From Citrobacter amalonaticus (GTDB taxonomy: Bacteria; Pseudomonadota; Gammaproteobacteria; Enterobacterales; Enterobacteriaceae): a stretch of 64,000 nt of DNA. The stretch is from assembly GCF_018323885.1 (NCBI RefSeq), contig NZ_AP024585.1, forward strand, positions 2,728,001 to 2,792,000. The letters are read 5' to 3'. This document shows, piece after piece, positions 1 to 9,655 of the stretch (the first letter of the stretch is position 1; every line of letters starts with the position of its first letter). The translations under genes were made by a program, and so were the position numbers. The notes beneath the pieces are model-generated. The model saw only the letters and a list, made by a program, of their open reading frames with translations, was not told where the DNA came from and did not search any database.

Positions 1-80
1 TAGATTGCAGGATTTGCGGTATGCATGCTTATGCACTCCTTTAACGCTTATTTTCTGTACGCGCTTACGGCTGCGCAGTG

Positions 81-109
81 CTGACGCAGGGGGGCATTTG
101 CAGTATACT
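81..109 (+). promoter_or_regulatory. Probable sigma-70 promoter of argS
   Basis: A -35-like hexamer CTGACG (81-86) and a consensus-like -10 TATACT (104-109) are separated by 17 bases and lie 65 bases before the argS start. This is read directly from the sequence; no transcript start is known for this strain. Confidence 0.6.
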
Positions 110-174
110 CCCGCCCTTAATTCTTAAACTGGTGCGGTAAACATCAACCCGCTTCATCAACGTAAGGTATTCCG

Positions 175-1908
175 GTGAATATTCAGGCTCTTCTCTCAGA
201 AAAAGTCAGTCAGGCCATGATTGCTGCAGGCGCGCCTGCAGATTGCGAACCGCAGGTTCGTCAGTCAGCAAAAGTACAGTTCGGCGACTATCAGGCCAAT
301 GGCATGATGGCAGTTGCTAAAAAACTGGGTATGGCTCCACGACAACTGGCTGAGCAGGTGCTGACTCATCTGGATCTGAACGGTATCGCCAGCAAAGTTG
401 AAATCGCGGGCCCTGGCTTTATCAATATCTTCCTCGACCCGGCATTCCTGGCGGAACATGTGGAACAGGCGTTGACCTCCGATCGTCTCGGCGTGACTAA
501 ACCGGCGAAGCAGACGGTAGTTGTCGATTACTCCGCGCCAAACGTGGCGAAAGAGATGCACGTCGGCCACCTGCGCTCCACCATTATCGGTGACGCCGCC
601 GTGCGTACCCTTGAGTTCCTCGGCCACCACGTTATTCGCGCCAACCACGTCGGCGACTGGGGCACTCAGTTCGGCATGCTGATCGCGTATCTGGAAAAAC
701 AGCAGCAGGAAAACGCCGGTGAAATGGCGCTGGCGGATCTCGAAGGTTTCTATCGTGAAGCCAAAAAACATTACGACGAAGATGAAGCCTTCGCCGAGCG
801 CGCCCGTAGCTACGTGGTAAAACTGCAGGGTGGCGACGAATACTTCCTGCAGATGTGGCGCAAACTGGTCGACATCACCATGTCCCAGAATCAGATCACC
901 TATGACCGTTTGAATGTAACCCTGACCCGCGACGATGTGATGGGCGAAAGCCTGTACAACCCGATGCTGCCGGGGATCGTGGCCGATCTGAAAGCCAAGG
1001 GTCTGGCCGTCGAAAGCGAAGGCGCCACCGTCGTATTCCTTGATGAGTATAAAAACAAGGAAGGCGAACCGATGGGGGTCATCATTCAGAAGAAAGATGG
1101 CGGCTATTTGTACACTACCACCGATATTGCCTGCGCCAAGTACCGTTATGAAACATTGCATGCCGATCGCGTGCTCTATTACATCGACTCCCGTCAGCAC
1201 CAGCACCTGATGCAAGCGTGGACCATCGTGCGTAAAGCCGGTTACGTGCCTGACGCCGTGCCGCTGGAACATCACATGTTCGGCATGATGCTGGGCAAAG
1301 ACGGTAAGCCGTTCAAAACGCGCGCAGGCGGTACGGTGAAACTGGCAGACCTGCTGGACGAAGCGCTGGAACGCGCCCGTCGTCTGGTGAGCGAGAAGAA
1401 CCCGGACATGCCGGCAGACGAACTGGAAAAACTGGCCAACGCCGTCGGGATAGGCGCGGTGAAATACGCCGATTTGTCCAAAAACCGCACCACCGACTAC
1501 ATATTCGACTGGGATAACATGCTGGCCTTCGAAGGCAATACCGCGCCTTACATGCAGTATGCCTACACCCGTGTGCTGTCGGTATTCCGTAAATCCGGTC
1601 TGGATGAAAATGATCTGGCGAACGCGAAGGTACAGCTCAGCGAAGATCGCGAAGCGCAACTGGCTGCCCGTCTGCTGCAGTTTGAAGAAACGCTGACCGT
1701 TGTTGCGCGTGAAGGGACGCCGCACGTAATGTGTGCCTACCTGTATGACGTCGCCGGTCTGTTCTCAGGCTTCTACGAACACTGCCCAATCCTGAGTGCA
1801 GAAAACGAAGAAGTTCGTAACAGCCGCCTGAAACTGGCGCTGCTGACGGCGAAAACGTTGAAGCTCGGTCTGGATACTCTGGGTATCGAAACCGTAGAAC
1901 GCATGTAA
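175..1908 (+). CDS. argS: Arginine--tRNA ligase
   Basis: Class I aminoacyl-tRNA synthetase that charges tRNA-Arg with arginine using ATP in the cytoplasm. The 577-residue protein has the usual enterobacterial length. The HIGH-type signature is visible as HVGHLRS near residue 130, after a sequence ([13 protein letters not shown]) typical of ArgS. The N-terminal additive domain and the C-terminal anticodon-binding domain, ending in GIETVERM, are both present. The start is GTG at 175, preceded by TAAGGT about 8 bases upstream, and the Escherichia gene also starts with GTG. It is transcribed alone, with its own promoter and a strong terminator. A long open frame on the opposite strand is a coding-bias shadow. 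Confidence 0.98.
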   Translation: MNIQALLSEKVSQAMIAAGAPADCEPQVRQSAKVQFGDYQANGMMAVAKKLGMAPRQLAEQVLTHLDLNGIASKVEIAGPGFINIFLDPAFLAEHVEQALTSDRLGVTKPAKQTVVVDYSAPNVAKEMHVGHLRSTIIGDAAVRTLEFLGHHVIRANHVGDWGTQFGMLIAYLEKQQQENAGEMALADLEGFYREAKKHYDEDEAFAERARSYVVKLQGGDEYFLQMWRKLVDITMSQNQITYDRLNVTLTRDDVMGESLYNPMLPGIVADLKAKGLAVESEGATVVFLDEYKNKEGEPMGVIIQKKDGGYLYTTTDIACAKYRYETLHADRVLYYIDSRQHQHLMQAWTIVRKAGYVPDAVPLEHHMFGMMLGKDGKPFKTRAGGTVKLADLLDEALERARRLVSEKNPDMPADELEKLANAVGIGAVKYADLSKNRTTDYIFDWDNMLAFEGNTAPYMQYAYTRVLSVFRKSGLDENDLANAKVQLSEDREAQLAARLLQFEETLTVVAREGTPHVMCAYLYDVAGLFSGFYEHCPILSAENEEVRNSRLKLALLTAKTLKLGLDTLGIETVERM

Positions 1909-1919
1909 GCGATAAACAG

Positions 1920-1948
1920 AACCCGGCAAATGCCGGGTTTTGTTTTTT
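1920..1948 (+). terminator. Rho-independent terminator of argS
   Basis: An inverted repeat (AACCCGGCA / TGCCGGGTT) with a two-base loop is followed by a T-rich run (TTGTTTTTT). It lies 12 bases after the argS stop and just before the convergent end of the GH105 gene. Confidence 0.85.
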
Positions 1949-1955
1949 CAGGCTA

Positions 1956-3095
1956 TCAGAAATACTTCCGCAAATACTCCGTCAGACACAGCATCGCCAT
2001 CGCCTGGCCATAGGGCATGGAAGTCAGCGGAATCGCCCGGTAGAAGTCGAGATCGTGGCCCATGCCCGTACCGAAAGACGTTTGCAGCAACTCCCCTTGC
2101 GGTGAAATGTTCCGCACAATTCCACGAATCGCTTTTTCCGCCACATCGGCATAGTCCGCACTGACATAACGCTTGCGCACCGCTTTTAAAATTCCGTAGG
2201 CAAATCCTGCGGTAGCGGAGGCTTCCAGGTAGGAGTGCGGATCGTCAAGCAGCGTGTGCCACAACCCGCTTTCATCCTGACAGTTCGCCAGCGCAGCAAT
2301 CTGCGCATTCAGCACCTGTACCAGATAGCGGCGCACGGCGTTATTTTCTGGCAGGTCCACCAGTTCGAGGAAGTCCGGGATCACAATGGTCAGCCAGCTA
2401 TTGCCGCGTGCCCAACGGGCACTGGCAAAGTTATGATGCCCGTCGTAATTCCAGCCGTGGAACCACAGGCCAGTCTCCCGGTCCATCAGATTCTGTACGT
2501 GCAGCAAAAACTGATAGGTCGCCTCTTCCACATATTCAGGACGCTTAAGCAACTTACCGATTTTCGCCAGTGGCAGCACCGTCATCATCAGGGTGTCATC
2601 CCACATTTGCTGATGGTTCTCTTCCGCCAGCGTGATGTGCTGCATACCGCCGTGATCGGTGCGCGGCATCTCATACATCGCCCATTCCGCCCACGCGTCA
2701 AGCCACGGCAGATAAGCGGGATTACGCGTCTCCTCGTAGCGATACGCCAGAGTCAAAAATGGTGCCATCGTGTTGACGTTTTTGGTGGTGGTCCCTTCAG
2801 CAAAACGGTCAGCAAACCAGTTGTCGATGATGTCGCGTATCGTTTCGTCGCCGGTCTGCTGGTAGTACTGATACATCCCGTACAGCCCAACGCCGTGCGT
2901 CCATTCCCATCCTGCCCAGCCTTTGGTGTCTATCACACGTCCGTCGTCAAGGCGCAGCAGAAATTGACCCGTCTCGTCCTTAATGTTCACCAGATTGGTC
3001 GTCACCGTCTGAATTAACGCTTTCAGCGCTTCCCGTGAGATAAACCGTTCCGGCTGACGCAGTAACGAGCTATGTTTGACAGGCCAAACCTTCAT
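1956..3095 (-). CDS. GH105 unsaturated rhamnogalacturonyl/galacturonyl hydrolase (RhiN/YteR-like)
   Basis: 379 residues with no signal peptide, so probably cytoplasmic. It resembles glycoside hydrolase family 105 (YteR/YesR, Dickeya RhiN), which removes the unsaturated galacturonyl residue that lyases leave on pectin fragments. The signature NHQQMWDDTLMMT carries the Asp expected as general acid/base, and aromatic repeats of an (alpha/alpha)6 barrel recur (GWEWTHGVGLYGMYQYY, RWARGNSWL). The ATG at 3095 has a good ribosome site (GAGGG). It begins 4 bases after the stop of the transporter gene upstream, so the two form one operon. In Dickeya the rhiTN operon has the same pairing and imports rhamnogalacturonides. 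Family is confident; exact substrate is inferred. Confidence 0.85.
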   Translation of the reverse strand: MKVWPVKHSSLLRQPERFISREALKALIQTVTTNLVNIKDETGQFLLRLDDGRVIDTKGWAGWEWTHGVGLYGMYQYYQQTGDETIRDIIDNWFADRFAEGTTTKNVNTMAPFLTLAYRYEETRNPAYLPWLDAWAEWAMYEMPRTDHGGMQHITLAEENHQQMWDDTLMMTVLPLAKIGKLLKRPEYVEEATYQFLLHVQNLMDRETGLWFHGWNYDGHHNFASARWARGNSWLTIVIPDFLELVDLPENNAVRRYLVQVLNAQIAALANCQDESGLWHTLLDDPHSYLEASATAGFAYGILKAVRKRYVSADYADVAEKAIRGIVRNISPQGELLQTSFGTGMGHDLDFYRAIPLTSMPYGQAMAMLCLTEYLRKYF

Positions 3096-3099
3096 ATCT

Positions 3100-4683
3100 T
3101 TACCCTCTGTGATAAGTCGAATTCCATATCGCAGCCTGCTTCAGTGAAGGAGCCGCGGGTTTATTACGATTCAGGTAACCAATATTGTTGTTACCCCAAA
3201 GTGATTCATACGGCAGCCCGGCAAGCATCTCGACGGTGGCGCGTGCCTGTGGGGTAATACTTTCCGGCATTGTGCGACCGGATTCGCGCATTTTCACCGT
3301 CTCTTCACGCAGCGTGCTGTGGGTCTGCAAATTCAGTTTAAAGCGCAGGGAGACCAGGAAGCCGCAGGCCAGCACCAGCAGCGTACCGCAACTGAGAATC
3401 AACAGAATGGTATGGCTGACCGCTTCAGGCTGCGTGCTCTGCCCTGAAACAAAGCCCGACATTTGCATGATAATCCCAACCAGCATCACCGCCCCTGCCT
3501 GCGACGCTTTACGCGTCAGGGTCATGATCCCGGCGAAGATCCCTTCGCGGCGCTGACCGGTAATGACTTCATCGACATCCGCAATGTAGGTGTAAGTGTT
3601 CCACGGAACGTAGTTGATACCGCCACGACCCAGCCCCGCCACCGCAGAAACCAGCAGCAACAGAGAGTAGATGTCGCTCAATCCGGCGTAGTAAAGCACC
3701 GCGTAAGAGAGCGAGCTCAGACCGAACAACACCACGACCATTCGATAGGACGGCGCGGGCCCAAAACGGATGCACAACGGGATCATGGCAATAACCGCAA
3801 TGAACTGGAAAATCGCCATCGTACCGAGCAAATTCGACGCCATTGACGCTTCCTGCATCAGGACAAACACCACATAGTAAGTAAAGACGGCGTTGAACAC
3901 GTCCTGCGCGATGTAACCGCCGAGATACATCCCCAGATGTTGACGGAAAATCTTAATCCGCAGTGTGGAACTCAACTCTACGAACAGGCGGTTCATGCTC
4001 TGGCTGAACGTCAGGCTCTTTTTCTCTTCTTCCGCCCGCAGCGCCGCTTCCGTCCACTCTTCACGCGGGCGTTCCCAGGTAAAGAACCAGACAAAAGTCA
4101 GCATCAGTGCGCACAGCACTGAGAACACCAGACTTGCATAAAAGAAGGAGATGGGGTTGTCCTTGCCGAAGGCGGTTAACAAAATGCCGGGCAGGAAAGA
4201 GGCCAGAATGGCGGACATTTGCGCCATTCCGATACGCGCGCCGGAAAACTTGGTTTTCTGTTTGAAATCATCGGTCATCTCCGGCACCAGCGTTTCGTAA
4301 GGCACCAGAATCATGGTATAGACGATATCAAACAGCAGATAGGTCAGCAGGTAATACCAGAATCCCATGTCCCCTACCCACATCAGTGAATAGCTGAATA
4401 CACATGGGATCCCCAGCAAGATAAAGAATTTACGCCGACCAAAGCGTTTACCGAGCCAGGTGGAACCGAAGTTATCGGTCAAAAAGCCCATCAGCGGACT
4501 GACGACAGCATCAAGCACCCTTGCAGCCGCAAAGATGAAGGTCGCTTCGATAGGAGAAAGCCCGCAGAACGTCGTATAGAAATAGAGCAGCCAGGCTGCC
4601 GTGAGCGCCGTGGTGCCTGCTCCCAGAAAATCGCCTGAACCATAGGCGAAATAATTCACCAATCCAATTTTACGTGTTTTCAT
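3100..4683 (-). CDS. GPH-family sugar:cation symporter, likely rhamnogalacturonide/oligogalacturonide importer (RhiT/TogT-like)
   Basis: 527-residue inner-membrane protein of the glycoside-pentoside-hexuronide:cation symporter family (MFS superfamily, MelB/TogT/RhiT). About 12 hydrophobic segments are visible, starting with a typical GPH N-terminus (YFAYGSGDFLGAG). The loop motif RVLDAVVSPLMGFLTDN and the following LGKRFGRRKFF match this family. The C-terminus has about 70 hydrophilic residues, longer than MelB. It is the first gene of a two-gene operon with the GH105 hydrolase. The pair suggests uptake of unsaturated pectin fragments followed by intracellular cleavage. No lyase or isomerase of the pathway lies nearby, so later steps must be encoded elsewhere. 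Confidence 0.8.
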   Translation of the reverse strand: MKTRKIGLVNYFAYGSGDFLGAGTTALTAAWLLYFYTTFCGLSPIEATFIFAAARVLDAVVSPLMGFLTDNFGSTWLGKRFGRRKFFILLGIPCVFSYSLMWVGDMGFWYYLLTYLLFDIVYTMILVPYETLVPEMTDDFKQKTKFSGARIGMAQMSAILASFLPGILLTAFGKDNPISFFYASLVFSVLCALMLTFVWFFTWERPREEWTEAALRAEEEKKSLTFSQSMNRLFVELSSTLRIKIFRQHLGMYLGGYIAQDVFNAVFTYYVVFVLMQEASMASNLLGTMAIFQFIAVIAMIPLCIRFGPAPSYRMVVVLFGLSSLSYAVLYYAGLSDIYSLLLLVSAVAGLGRGGINYVPWNTYTYIADVDEVITGQRREGIFAGIMTLTRKASQAGAVMLVGIIMQMSGFVSGQSTQPEAVSHTILLILSCGTLLVLACGFLVSLRFKLNLQTHSTLREETVKMRESGRTMPESITPQARATVEMLAGLPYESLWGNNNIGYLNRNKPAAPSLKQAAIWNSTYHRG

Positions 4684-4786
4684 TGCCGTTAACCCTGCAA
4701 ATGGTTGGGGGACTCCCGGCCGGTTGGCTGCGCCAAAGGAGTTCTTACACGGCTACAGTAAGAGCTTACAAAGTGGGATACCTTTT

Positions 4787-4823
4787 CGTTTTTGCCACCG
4801 GTGAGAGTGAAATGGCAAAAACG
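4787..4823. promoter_or_regulatory. Inverted repeat upstream of the rhamnogalacturonide operon (candidate operator)
   Basis: Two perfect 11-base arms, CGTTTTTGCCA (4787-4797) and TGGCAAAAACG (4813-4823), are separated by 15 bases, about 105-140 bases upstream of the transporter start. The spacing would put the arms on about 2.5 helical turns, as for a dimeric activator. In Dickeya the rhiTN operon is activated by RhaS; whether this is a RhaS, CRP or other site is unknown. Confidence 0.45.
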
Positions 4824-4853
4824 CAAAGAGACCGGCAACGCGTGTCACCGATT

Positions 4854-4872
4854 TATAAAACAGCGTTTCTTT
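4854..4872. promoter_or_regulatory. Possible KdgR-like operator
   Basis: The segment AAAACAGCGTTTC is a near-palindrome of the RAAAYRNYRTTTY type recalled for KdgR, the IclR-family repressor of pectin catabolism. It lies about 170 bases upstream of the transporter start, which is rather far for a simple operator. Low confidence. Confidence 0.25.
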
Positions 4873-4945
4873 TCAATCAAAAGGCAAGGTCAAAAATGCG
4901 AGTCAGGCAGCAGTTTAGCGTACTGCCTGATGAGGAGAATAACCG

Positions 4946-5338
4946 TTAACGATAGTTCACAATCACCTGATTGCTCTGAACTTTTAATGCGGGAATTAAG
5001 CGACCACCGCCGGGAACTTCCCAGATGAAACGCAGGGGTTCAACGGCAGGCACGTTGTTAAATGCCTGCGTGGTGCCGCTCTGCCCTTCTATCTCTACAC
5101 AGCGTGATTGTGAACATAAGCGCACGCGTAAACCGGCAGGCGTCGGGCCATTCAGTTCATATCGCCAGGCGACCAGCGTCATCAGACCGGAGACAGGCTG
5201 GCTGGATGAAAGCGGCGACGACGAGGCCGCCACGCCGCGGTGATTCAGGGTTATGCCGATACTACTGGCCTGCCACGCCCCTTCCCCGGCAGCCTGTACC
5301 ACCAGCGGGAAAAGTAACAGCCAAAGCAGTTTGCGCAT
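4946..5338 (-). CDS. flhE: Flagellar protein FlhE
   Basis: 130-residue periplasmic protein, with a signal peptide visible at the N-terminus (MRKLLWLLLFPLVVQAAGEG). FlhE is not needed for flagellar assembly in every strain; in Salmonella and Escherichia it has been linked to limiting proton leakage through the flagellar export gate and to swarming. The start codon overlaps the flhA stop by one base (TAATG), so it is the last gene of flhBAE. Family assignment rests on length, position and the N-terminal signal. Confidence 0.93.
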   Translation of the reverse strand: MRKLLWLLLFPLVVQAAGEGAWQASSIGITLNHRGVAASSSPLSSSQPVSGLMTLVAWRYELNGPTPAGLRVRLCSQSRCVEIEGQSGTTQAFNNVPAVEPLRFIWEVPGGGRLIPALKVQSNQVIVNYR

Positions 5339-7416
5339 TATTTACCTCCAATGGTTGCCGTCATGCGGATGTTACGGTTATCGGACAGCTCCATGTTCGA
5401 CAGCACCACCAGTTGCGGCAGGCTGCGGCGCAGGAAGCGCGACAACAATGGACGCAACGCATGGTTAACCAGCAGCACCGGCGGCGCACCCAGCATTTCC
5501 TGGCGGGACAGCGCCTCCTGAGTTTGCGCCAATAGTCGATCGGCAAGGCCGGGTTCCAGTCCCCCACCGCCCTGGAGTGCCTGCAGCAGCAGGCGTTCGA
5601 GCGCGGTATCGAGGCCAATCACATTAACTTCATGATTACCCGGGAACCACTGCTGGGTGATGGCGCGCCCCAGCGCCACGCGAACCACCGCCGTGAGTTC
5701 ATGCGGATCGCTCTGCAATGGCGCATGTTCCGCCAGCGTTTCCAGAATAGTGCGCATATCGCGAATTGGCACTTTTTCGTCCAGCAGGTTCTGCAACACT
5801 TTATGCAGCGTGGTCAGGGTCACCACGCCCGGCACTAAATCTTCGGTCAGCTTCGGCATCTCCTGCGACACGCGATCCAGCAGTTGCTGCGCCTCCTGGC
5901 GACCGAACAGTTCAGCCGCATACTGACCAATCAGATGGTTCAGATGGGTGGCGACTACTGTACTGGCCTCCACTACGGTAAAGCCCTGAATCTGCGCCTG
6001 CTCTTTTAAGGCACTTTCAATCCAGATCGCGTCCAGTCCAAATGCCGGATCCACTGTCTGTTCGCCCGGTAATGTCCCCGCCGCCGTGCCTGGGTTTATC
6101 GCCAGCCAGCGTCCCGGATAGGCGTCGCCGCTGCCAATCTCCACCCCTTTCATCAGGATGCGGTAATGCGCAGGTTGCAGATCCATATTGTCGCGGATAT
6201 GCACCACCGGCGGCAGAAAGCCCATGTCCTGGGCGAACTTTTTACGGATACTGCGGATACGACCCAGCAGTTCGCCGTCCTGCTGAAAATCGACCATCGG
6301 GATCAGGCGATAGCCCACTTCCATGCCGAGTGAGTCTTCCAGTTGCACATCGTTCCAGGTGGCTTCCACCACTGAGTTGTTTTCCGCAACTTTAGTCGGT
6401 TGTGGCTCGACAGGCGCCTTCTGCTCACGTCCCCGGATCCACCAGGCCAGTCCCAGCAGCGCGGCGGTAAACATCAGGAACACCAGGTTTGGCATGCCCG
6501 GCACCAGGCCCAGCAGACCCAGAACCGCGGCGCTCAGCAACATCACGCTCGGATTACTGAACAGTTGCCCGACCATCTGCTCGCCGACGTCCTGATCGGT
6601 ACTGACGCGGGTGACGATGACGCCCGCCGCGGTTGAAATCACCAGCGCGGGGATCTGCGCCACCAGACCATCACCGATGGTCAACAGGGTATAGCTTTCC
6701 GCAGCATGCCCCATGCTCATCCCATGTTGCAGCACCCCCACCAGCAGACCGCCCACAACGTTAATCACCATAATCAGAATACCGGCGATGGCGTCGCCAC
6801 GAACGAACTTACTCGCACCGTCCATTGAGCCATAGAAGTCGGCTTCCTGAGTCACTTCAGAACGACGCTTTTTCGCCTCATCTTCACCGATAAGGCCGGC
6901 ATTAAGGTCGGCGTCAATCGCCATCTGTTTACCCGGCATCCCGTCAAGAACGAAGCGCGCACCCACTTCAGCGATACGCCCGGCACCTTTGGTGATAACC
7001 ATAAAGTTGATGATGACGAGAATAACAAACACCACGATGCCGATAGCAAAGTTACCGCCGACCAGGAAGTGACCAAACGCTTCAACGACCTTGCCCGCCG
7101 CCGCCGCGCCAGTGTGCCCTTCCATCAAAATAATACGAGTGGAAGCCACGTTCAGCGCCAGACGCAGCAGCGTAGTGAACAGCAGAATGGTCGGAAACGC
7201 GGCAAACTCCAACGTGCGCTGGGTGAACATCGCCACCAGCAGCACCATAATCGACAGTGCGATGTTAAAGGTAAACAGCAGGTCAAGGATGAACGCCGGC
7301 AACGGCAGGACCATCATCGACAGGATCAGCAGAATGAGGATTGGCCCGGCAAGGATCTGCCACTGCGTGGTTTTCATGTTGTTGGGCAGGCGCAGCATCG
7401 CAACCAGATTAGCCAT
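5338..7416 (-). CDS. flhA: Flagellar type III export gate protein FlhA
   Basis: 692 residues, identical in length to Escherichia FlhA. The N-terminal half holds about eight membrane segments with the highly conserved cytoplasmic FHIPEP loop region (GKQMAIDADLNAGLIGEDEA), followed by a linker and the large cytoplasmic domain that docks chaperone-substrate complexes. It forms the nonameric ring of the flagellar export gate and uses the proton motive force. The start overlaps the flhB stop by 8 bases, indicating translational coupling. The C-terminus (MTATIGGK) is typical. Confidence 0.98.
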   Translation of the reverse strand: MANLVAMLRLPNNMKTTQWQILAGPILILLILSMMVLPLPAFILDLLFTFNIALSIMVLLVAMFTQRTLEFAAFPTILLFTTLLRLALNVASTRIILMEGHTGAAAAGKVVEAFGHFLVGGNFAIGIVVFVILVIINFMVITKGAGRIAEVGARFVLDGMPGKQMAIDADLNAGLIGEDEAKKRRSEVTQEADFYGSMDGASKFVRGDAIAGILIMVINVVGGLLVGVLQHGMSMGHAAESYTLLTIGDGLVAQIPALVISTAAGVIVTRVSTDQDVGEQMVGQLFSNPSVMLLSAAVLGLLGLVPGMPNLVFLMFTAALLGLAWWIRGREQKAPVEPQPTKVAENNSVVEATWNDVQLEDSLGMEVGYRLIPMVDFQQDGELLGRIRSIRKKFAQDMGFLPPVVHIRDNMDLQPAHYRILMKGVEIGSGDAYPGRWLAINPGTAAGTLPGEQTVDPAFGLDAIWIESALKEQAQIQGFTVVEASTVVATHLNHLIGQYAAELFGRQEAQQLLDRVSQEMPKLTEDLVPGVVTLTTLHKVLQNLLDEKVPIRDMRTILETLAEHAPLQSDPHELTAVVRVALGRAITQQWFPGNHEVNVIGLDTALERLLLQALQGGGGLEPGLADRLLAQTQEALSRQEMLGAPPVLLVNHALRPLLSRFLRRSLPQLVVLSNMELSDNRNIRMTATIGGK

Positions 7417-8563
7417 CGGTAGTCTTCTCGTTCATAAAATCCAGGGCTTCAGGCACTGGAAGATTTGCAGGTTGTGGTGGACGTTCCCCACCGGCGAGCC
7501 GCCAGCGTTTAAGCTGCCACACCCAGGCCAGCACTTCCGCGACGGCGGCGTACAGTTGTCCGGGGATCTGCTGACCAATCTCAGCATGGCGATAAAGCGC
7601 ACGCGCCAGCGGCGGCGCTTCAAGGGTGGGAATTTTGTTCTCGGCACCGATCTCGCGAATGCGCAGGGCCACAAGTCCGGCCCCTTTCGCCACGACTTTC
7701 GGCGCGCTCATCTTATTTTCGTCGTATTGCAGCGCCACCGAATAGTGAGTCGGGTTGGTGACGATGACATCGGCATTAGGGACATCACTCATCATGCGTC
7801 GACTCGCCGCCTGGCGCTGCATCTGCCGGATACGCCCCTTCACATGAGGGTCGCCTTCATTCTGTTTAAATTCGTCACGGATATCCTGGCGTGACATGCG
7901 TAATTTTTTCAAATGGCTCATGATCTGGAAAATCACGTCGAATCCGACCATCGGGATCACCCCCAGCACCACCAGCAGCGCACACAGCCCAACGAGATCC
8001 AGCGCATTGCCCATCGCCGCGCGCGGTGACTCCGCCATCAGGCGCATCATCTCCGGCCAGTTATGCCACAGATACATCGCCGTCACGCTGCCCACCAGTG
8101 TGGATTTCAGAATGGCTTTCAACAATTCCGCCCCGGTCTGCGCGGAAAACATGCGTTTGATGCCTGGCAGCGGATTGAGCTTGGAAAATTTGGGTTGCAG
8201 TGATTTACCGCTGAAGACCAGACCGCCAAGCAGAACCGGCGAGATCAGCGCCACCAGCACCACGCCGGTAATCAGCGGCAGCAGCGCGATCATCGCTTCT
8301 TTAATCAGCAGAATAATTTGCCCGAGGATCAGATTAGGATCATTGACCATGCTGTGGTCAAAACGCAGTCCTGCCGACAACATGCCCGATAATCGTCTGG
8401 CCAACGACTCGCCGCCAATCCAGATAATGCAGACGCCCACCAGCAAAATGAGCAGTGAGGTCAATTCTCTGGAACGGGGGATCTGCCCCTCTTCCCGCGC
8501 TTTCTCAAGTCGGTGGGGTGTGGGGGCTTCTGTTTTGTCGTCGTTGTCGTTTTCGTCTGCCAC
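7409..8563 (-). CDS. flhB: Flagellar type III export switch protein FlhB
   Basis: About 384 residues in the inner membrane. FlhB controls the switch from rod/hook to filament export through self-cleavage at the NPTH motif, visible here as IVTNPTHYSVAL. Four hydrophobic segments precede the cytoplasmic domain. The assigned start is GTG at 8563 (VADENDNDDK), matching the recalled start of the Salmonella homologue; an ATG three codons upstream (8572) is the alternative and neither has a strong ribosome site. First gene of flhBAE. In Escherichia the next locus upstream is cheZ; here a fimbrial operon intervenes. Confidence 0.95.
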   Translation of the reverse strand: MADENDNDDKTEAPTPHRLEKAREEGQIPRSRELTSLLILLVGVCIIWIGGESLARRLSGMLSAGLRFDHSMVNDPNLILGQIILLIKEAMIALLPLITGVVLVALISPVLLGGLVFSGKSLQPKFSKLNPLPGIKRMFSAQTGAELLKAILKSTLVGSVTAMYLWHNWPEMMRLMAESPRAAMGNALDLVGLCALLVVLGVIPMVGFDVIFQIMSHLKKLRMSRQDIRDEFKQNEGDPHVKGRIRQMQRQAASRRMMSDVPNADVIVTNPTHYSVALQYDENKMSAPKVVAKGAGLVALRIREIGAENKIPTLEAPPLARALYRHAEIGQQIPGQLYAAVAEVLAWVWQLKRWRLAGGERPPQPANLPVPEALDFMNEKTTDG

Positions 8564-9078
8564 GGCCCGCATCTGTGATGATTTACAATAGGGCTCATTG
8601 TGCCCTTCCCCGCGCGAAGCAATGCGGAGAACAAAGGGGTGATTCCCCGCTTTTTTGACTGTTACCCCTCTCAGCAGAGTATTTTCAGAATTTATTTAGT
8701 CTTAATCTGGAATCTATCTTTTGACGCTGAGGACAACATAATGATTGACAAACCCTCAAAGAGAAAAATAAAAACTCAAAAAGACACATGACACTAACAA
8801 TACAAAACAAATAAAAAACACAGGTTAACACATTCATTTCTACAAATAAAAAATACATCAACACATTAAATTCAGTGTTTTTATTTTATAACCCCATCTT
8901 ACTTAACCCACTTTATATATAGACATTATAAATATAAAAAACACATTTCATCGCGCAATCAAAAGGATTATTTTAAGTAACCTAAAACCATTAAACGATG
9001 GCAGAGTCAACAAACAAGCCCACTGTGTTGCTTAATAACAAAGTGACGGGATATGAACGTTAACATATGGAGATTGCG
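8564..9078. other. AT-rich intergenic region between flhB and the fimbrial operon
   Basis: About 515 bases without a convincing gene. The stretch from about 8680 to 9000 is strongly AT-rich (runs such as ATAAAAACTC, TTTATATATAG), the composition of H-NS-bound DNA. It must contain the divergent promoters of flhB and the fimbrial operon. A 63-codon open frame inside it has no ribosome site or recognisable features and is not called. No inverted repeats of the kind used in fim-type phase switches were seen. Confidence 0.6.
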
Positions 9079-9633
9079 ATGCGTTTAACACCACTATTAA
9101 TAGCAGCTTCGCTATTATCACTCGCCTCTATGGGGAGTAGGGCAGATGAGAACAATGCAGGTACTATCCACTTCACCGGTGAAATTGTTGATCCAAGTTG
9201 TACTATAACGGGCGATAGCGGAAAAGACAGTACCGTATATCTTGGTTCTTTCGCGCCCAGCTTTTTTACCGGTAACGGTGGTAAATCCGACGATGCCGCA
9301 TTTACCATTACGTTGGCTGGCTGCCCAGTGGCAACCACAGGATTAGATCGTATTCAGTTAACATTTAAAGGCATCACCATCGTCGGACACGATGACCTTC
9401 TGGCACTTACGGCCGGCGGTGCCACTGGCGTCGGCATCTCTGTTAGCACTGAAGCAGCACCAACAACAAACCTCAACCTGACCGGCGCGGATGGCCAGGT
9501 GTATATTCCACTGCAAGCAACATCAGCCGATATATCCCAAAATTTCGTCGCCCGCTATGAATCCTATGATGCGACGCCCATCACACCCGGAAATGCGTAT
9601 GCAGATATGACAGTCAATATTTTGTATCGCTAA
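9079..9633 (+). CDS. Chaperone-usher major fimbrial subunit
   Basis: 184-residue pilin with a signal peptide (MRLTPLLIAASLLSLASMGSRA). The mature part starts with a fimbrial signature (GTIHFTGEIVDPSCTI) and has the two cysteines expected to form the pilin disulfide (DPSC and LAGCPV). It ends with the alternating pattern of a donor-strand-competent subunit (YADMTVNILYR). The ATG at 9079 has a strong ribosome site (GGAG, 6 bases away); an in-frame ATG at 9067 is less likely. It is the first gene of a four-gene operon. The fimbrial type was not recognised. Confidence 0.85.
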   Translation: MRLTPLLIAASLLSLASMGSRADENNAGTIHFTGEIVDPSCTITGDSGKDSTVYLGSFAPSFFTGNGGKSDDAAFTITLAGCPVATTGLDRIQLTFKGITIVGHDDLLALTAGGATGVGISVSTEAAPTTNLNLTGADGQVYIPLQATSADISQNFVARYESYDATPITPGNAYADMTVNILYR

Positions 9634-9655
9634 GTCGCCTCTTTAATTATCAGAT

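Noticed and set aside
265..1725. Long open frame opposite argS (486 codons)
   Set aside because: It lies fully antisense to a certain gene, has a His/Phe/Val-rich composition without domains, and arises from codon bias of argS.
2235..3017. 260-codon open frame opposite the GH105 gene
   Set aside because: Antisense to a well-supported gene; low-complexity composition and no ribosome site.
8600..8791. 63-codon open frame upstream of the fimbrial operon
   Set aside because: No ribosome site, no recognisable features, in AT-rich control DNA.
8640..9060. Invertible phase-switch element before the fimbrial operon
   Set aside because: No paired inverted repeats and no recombinase gene nearby.
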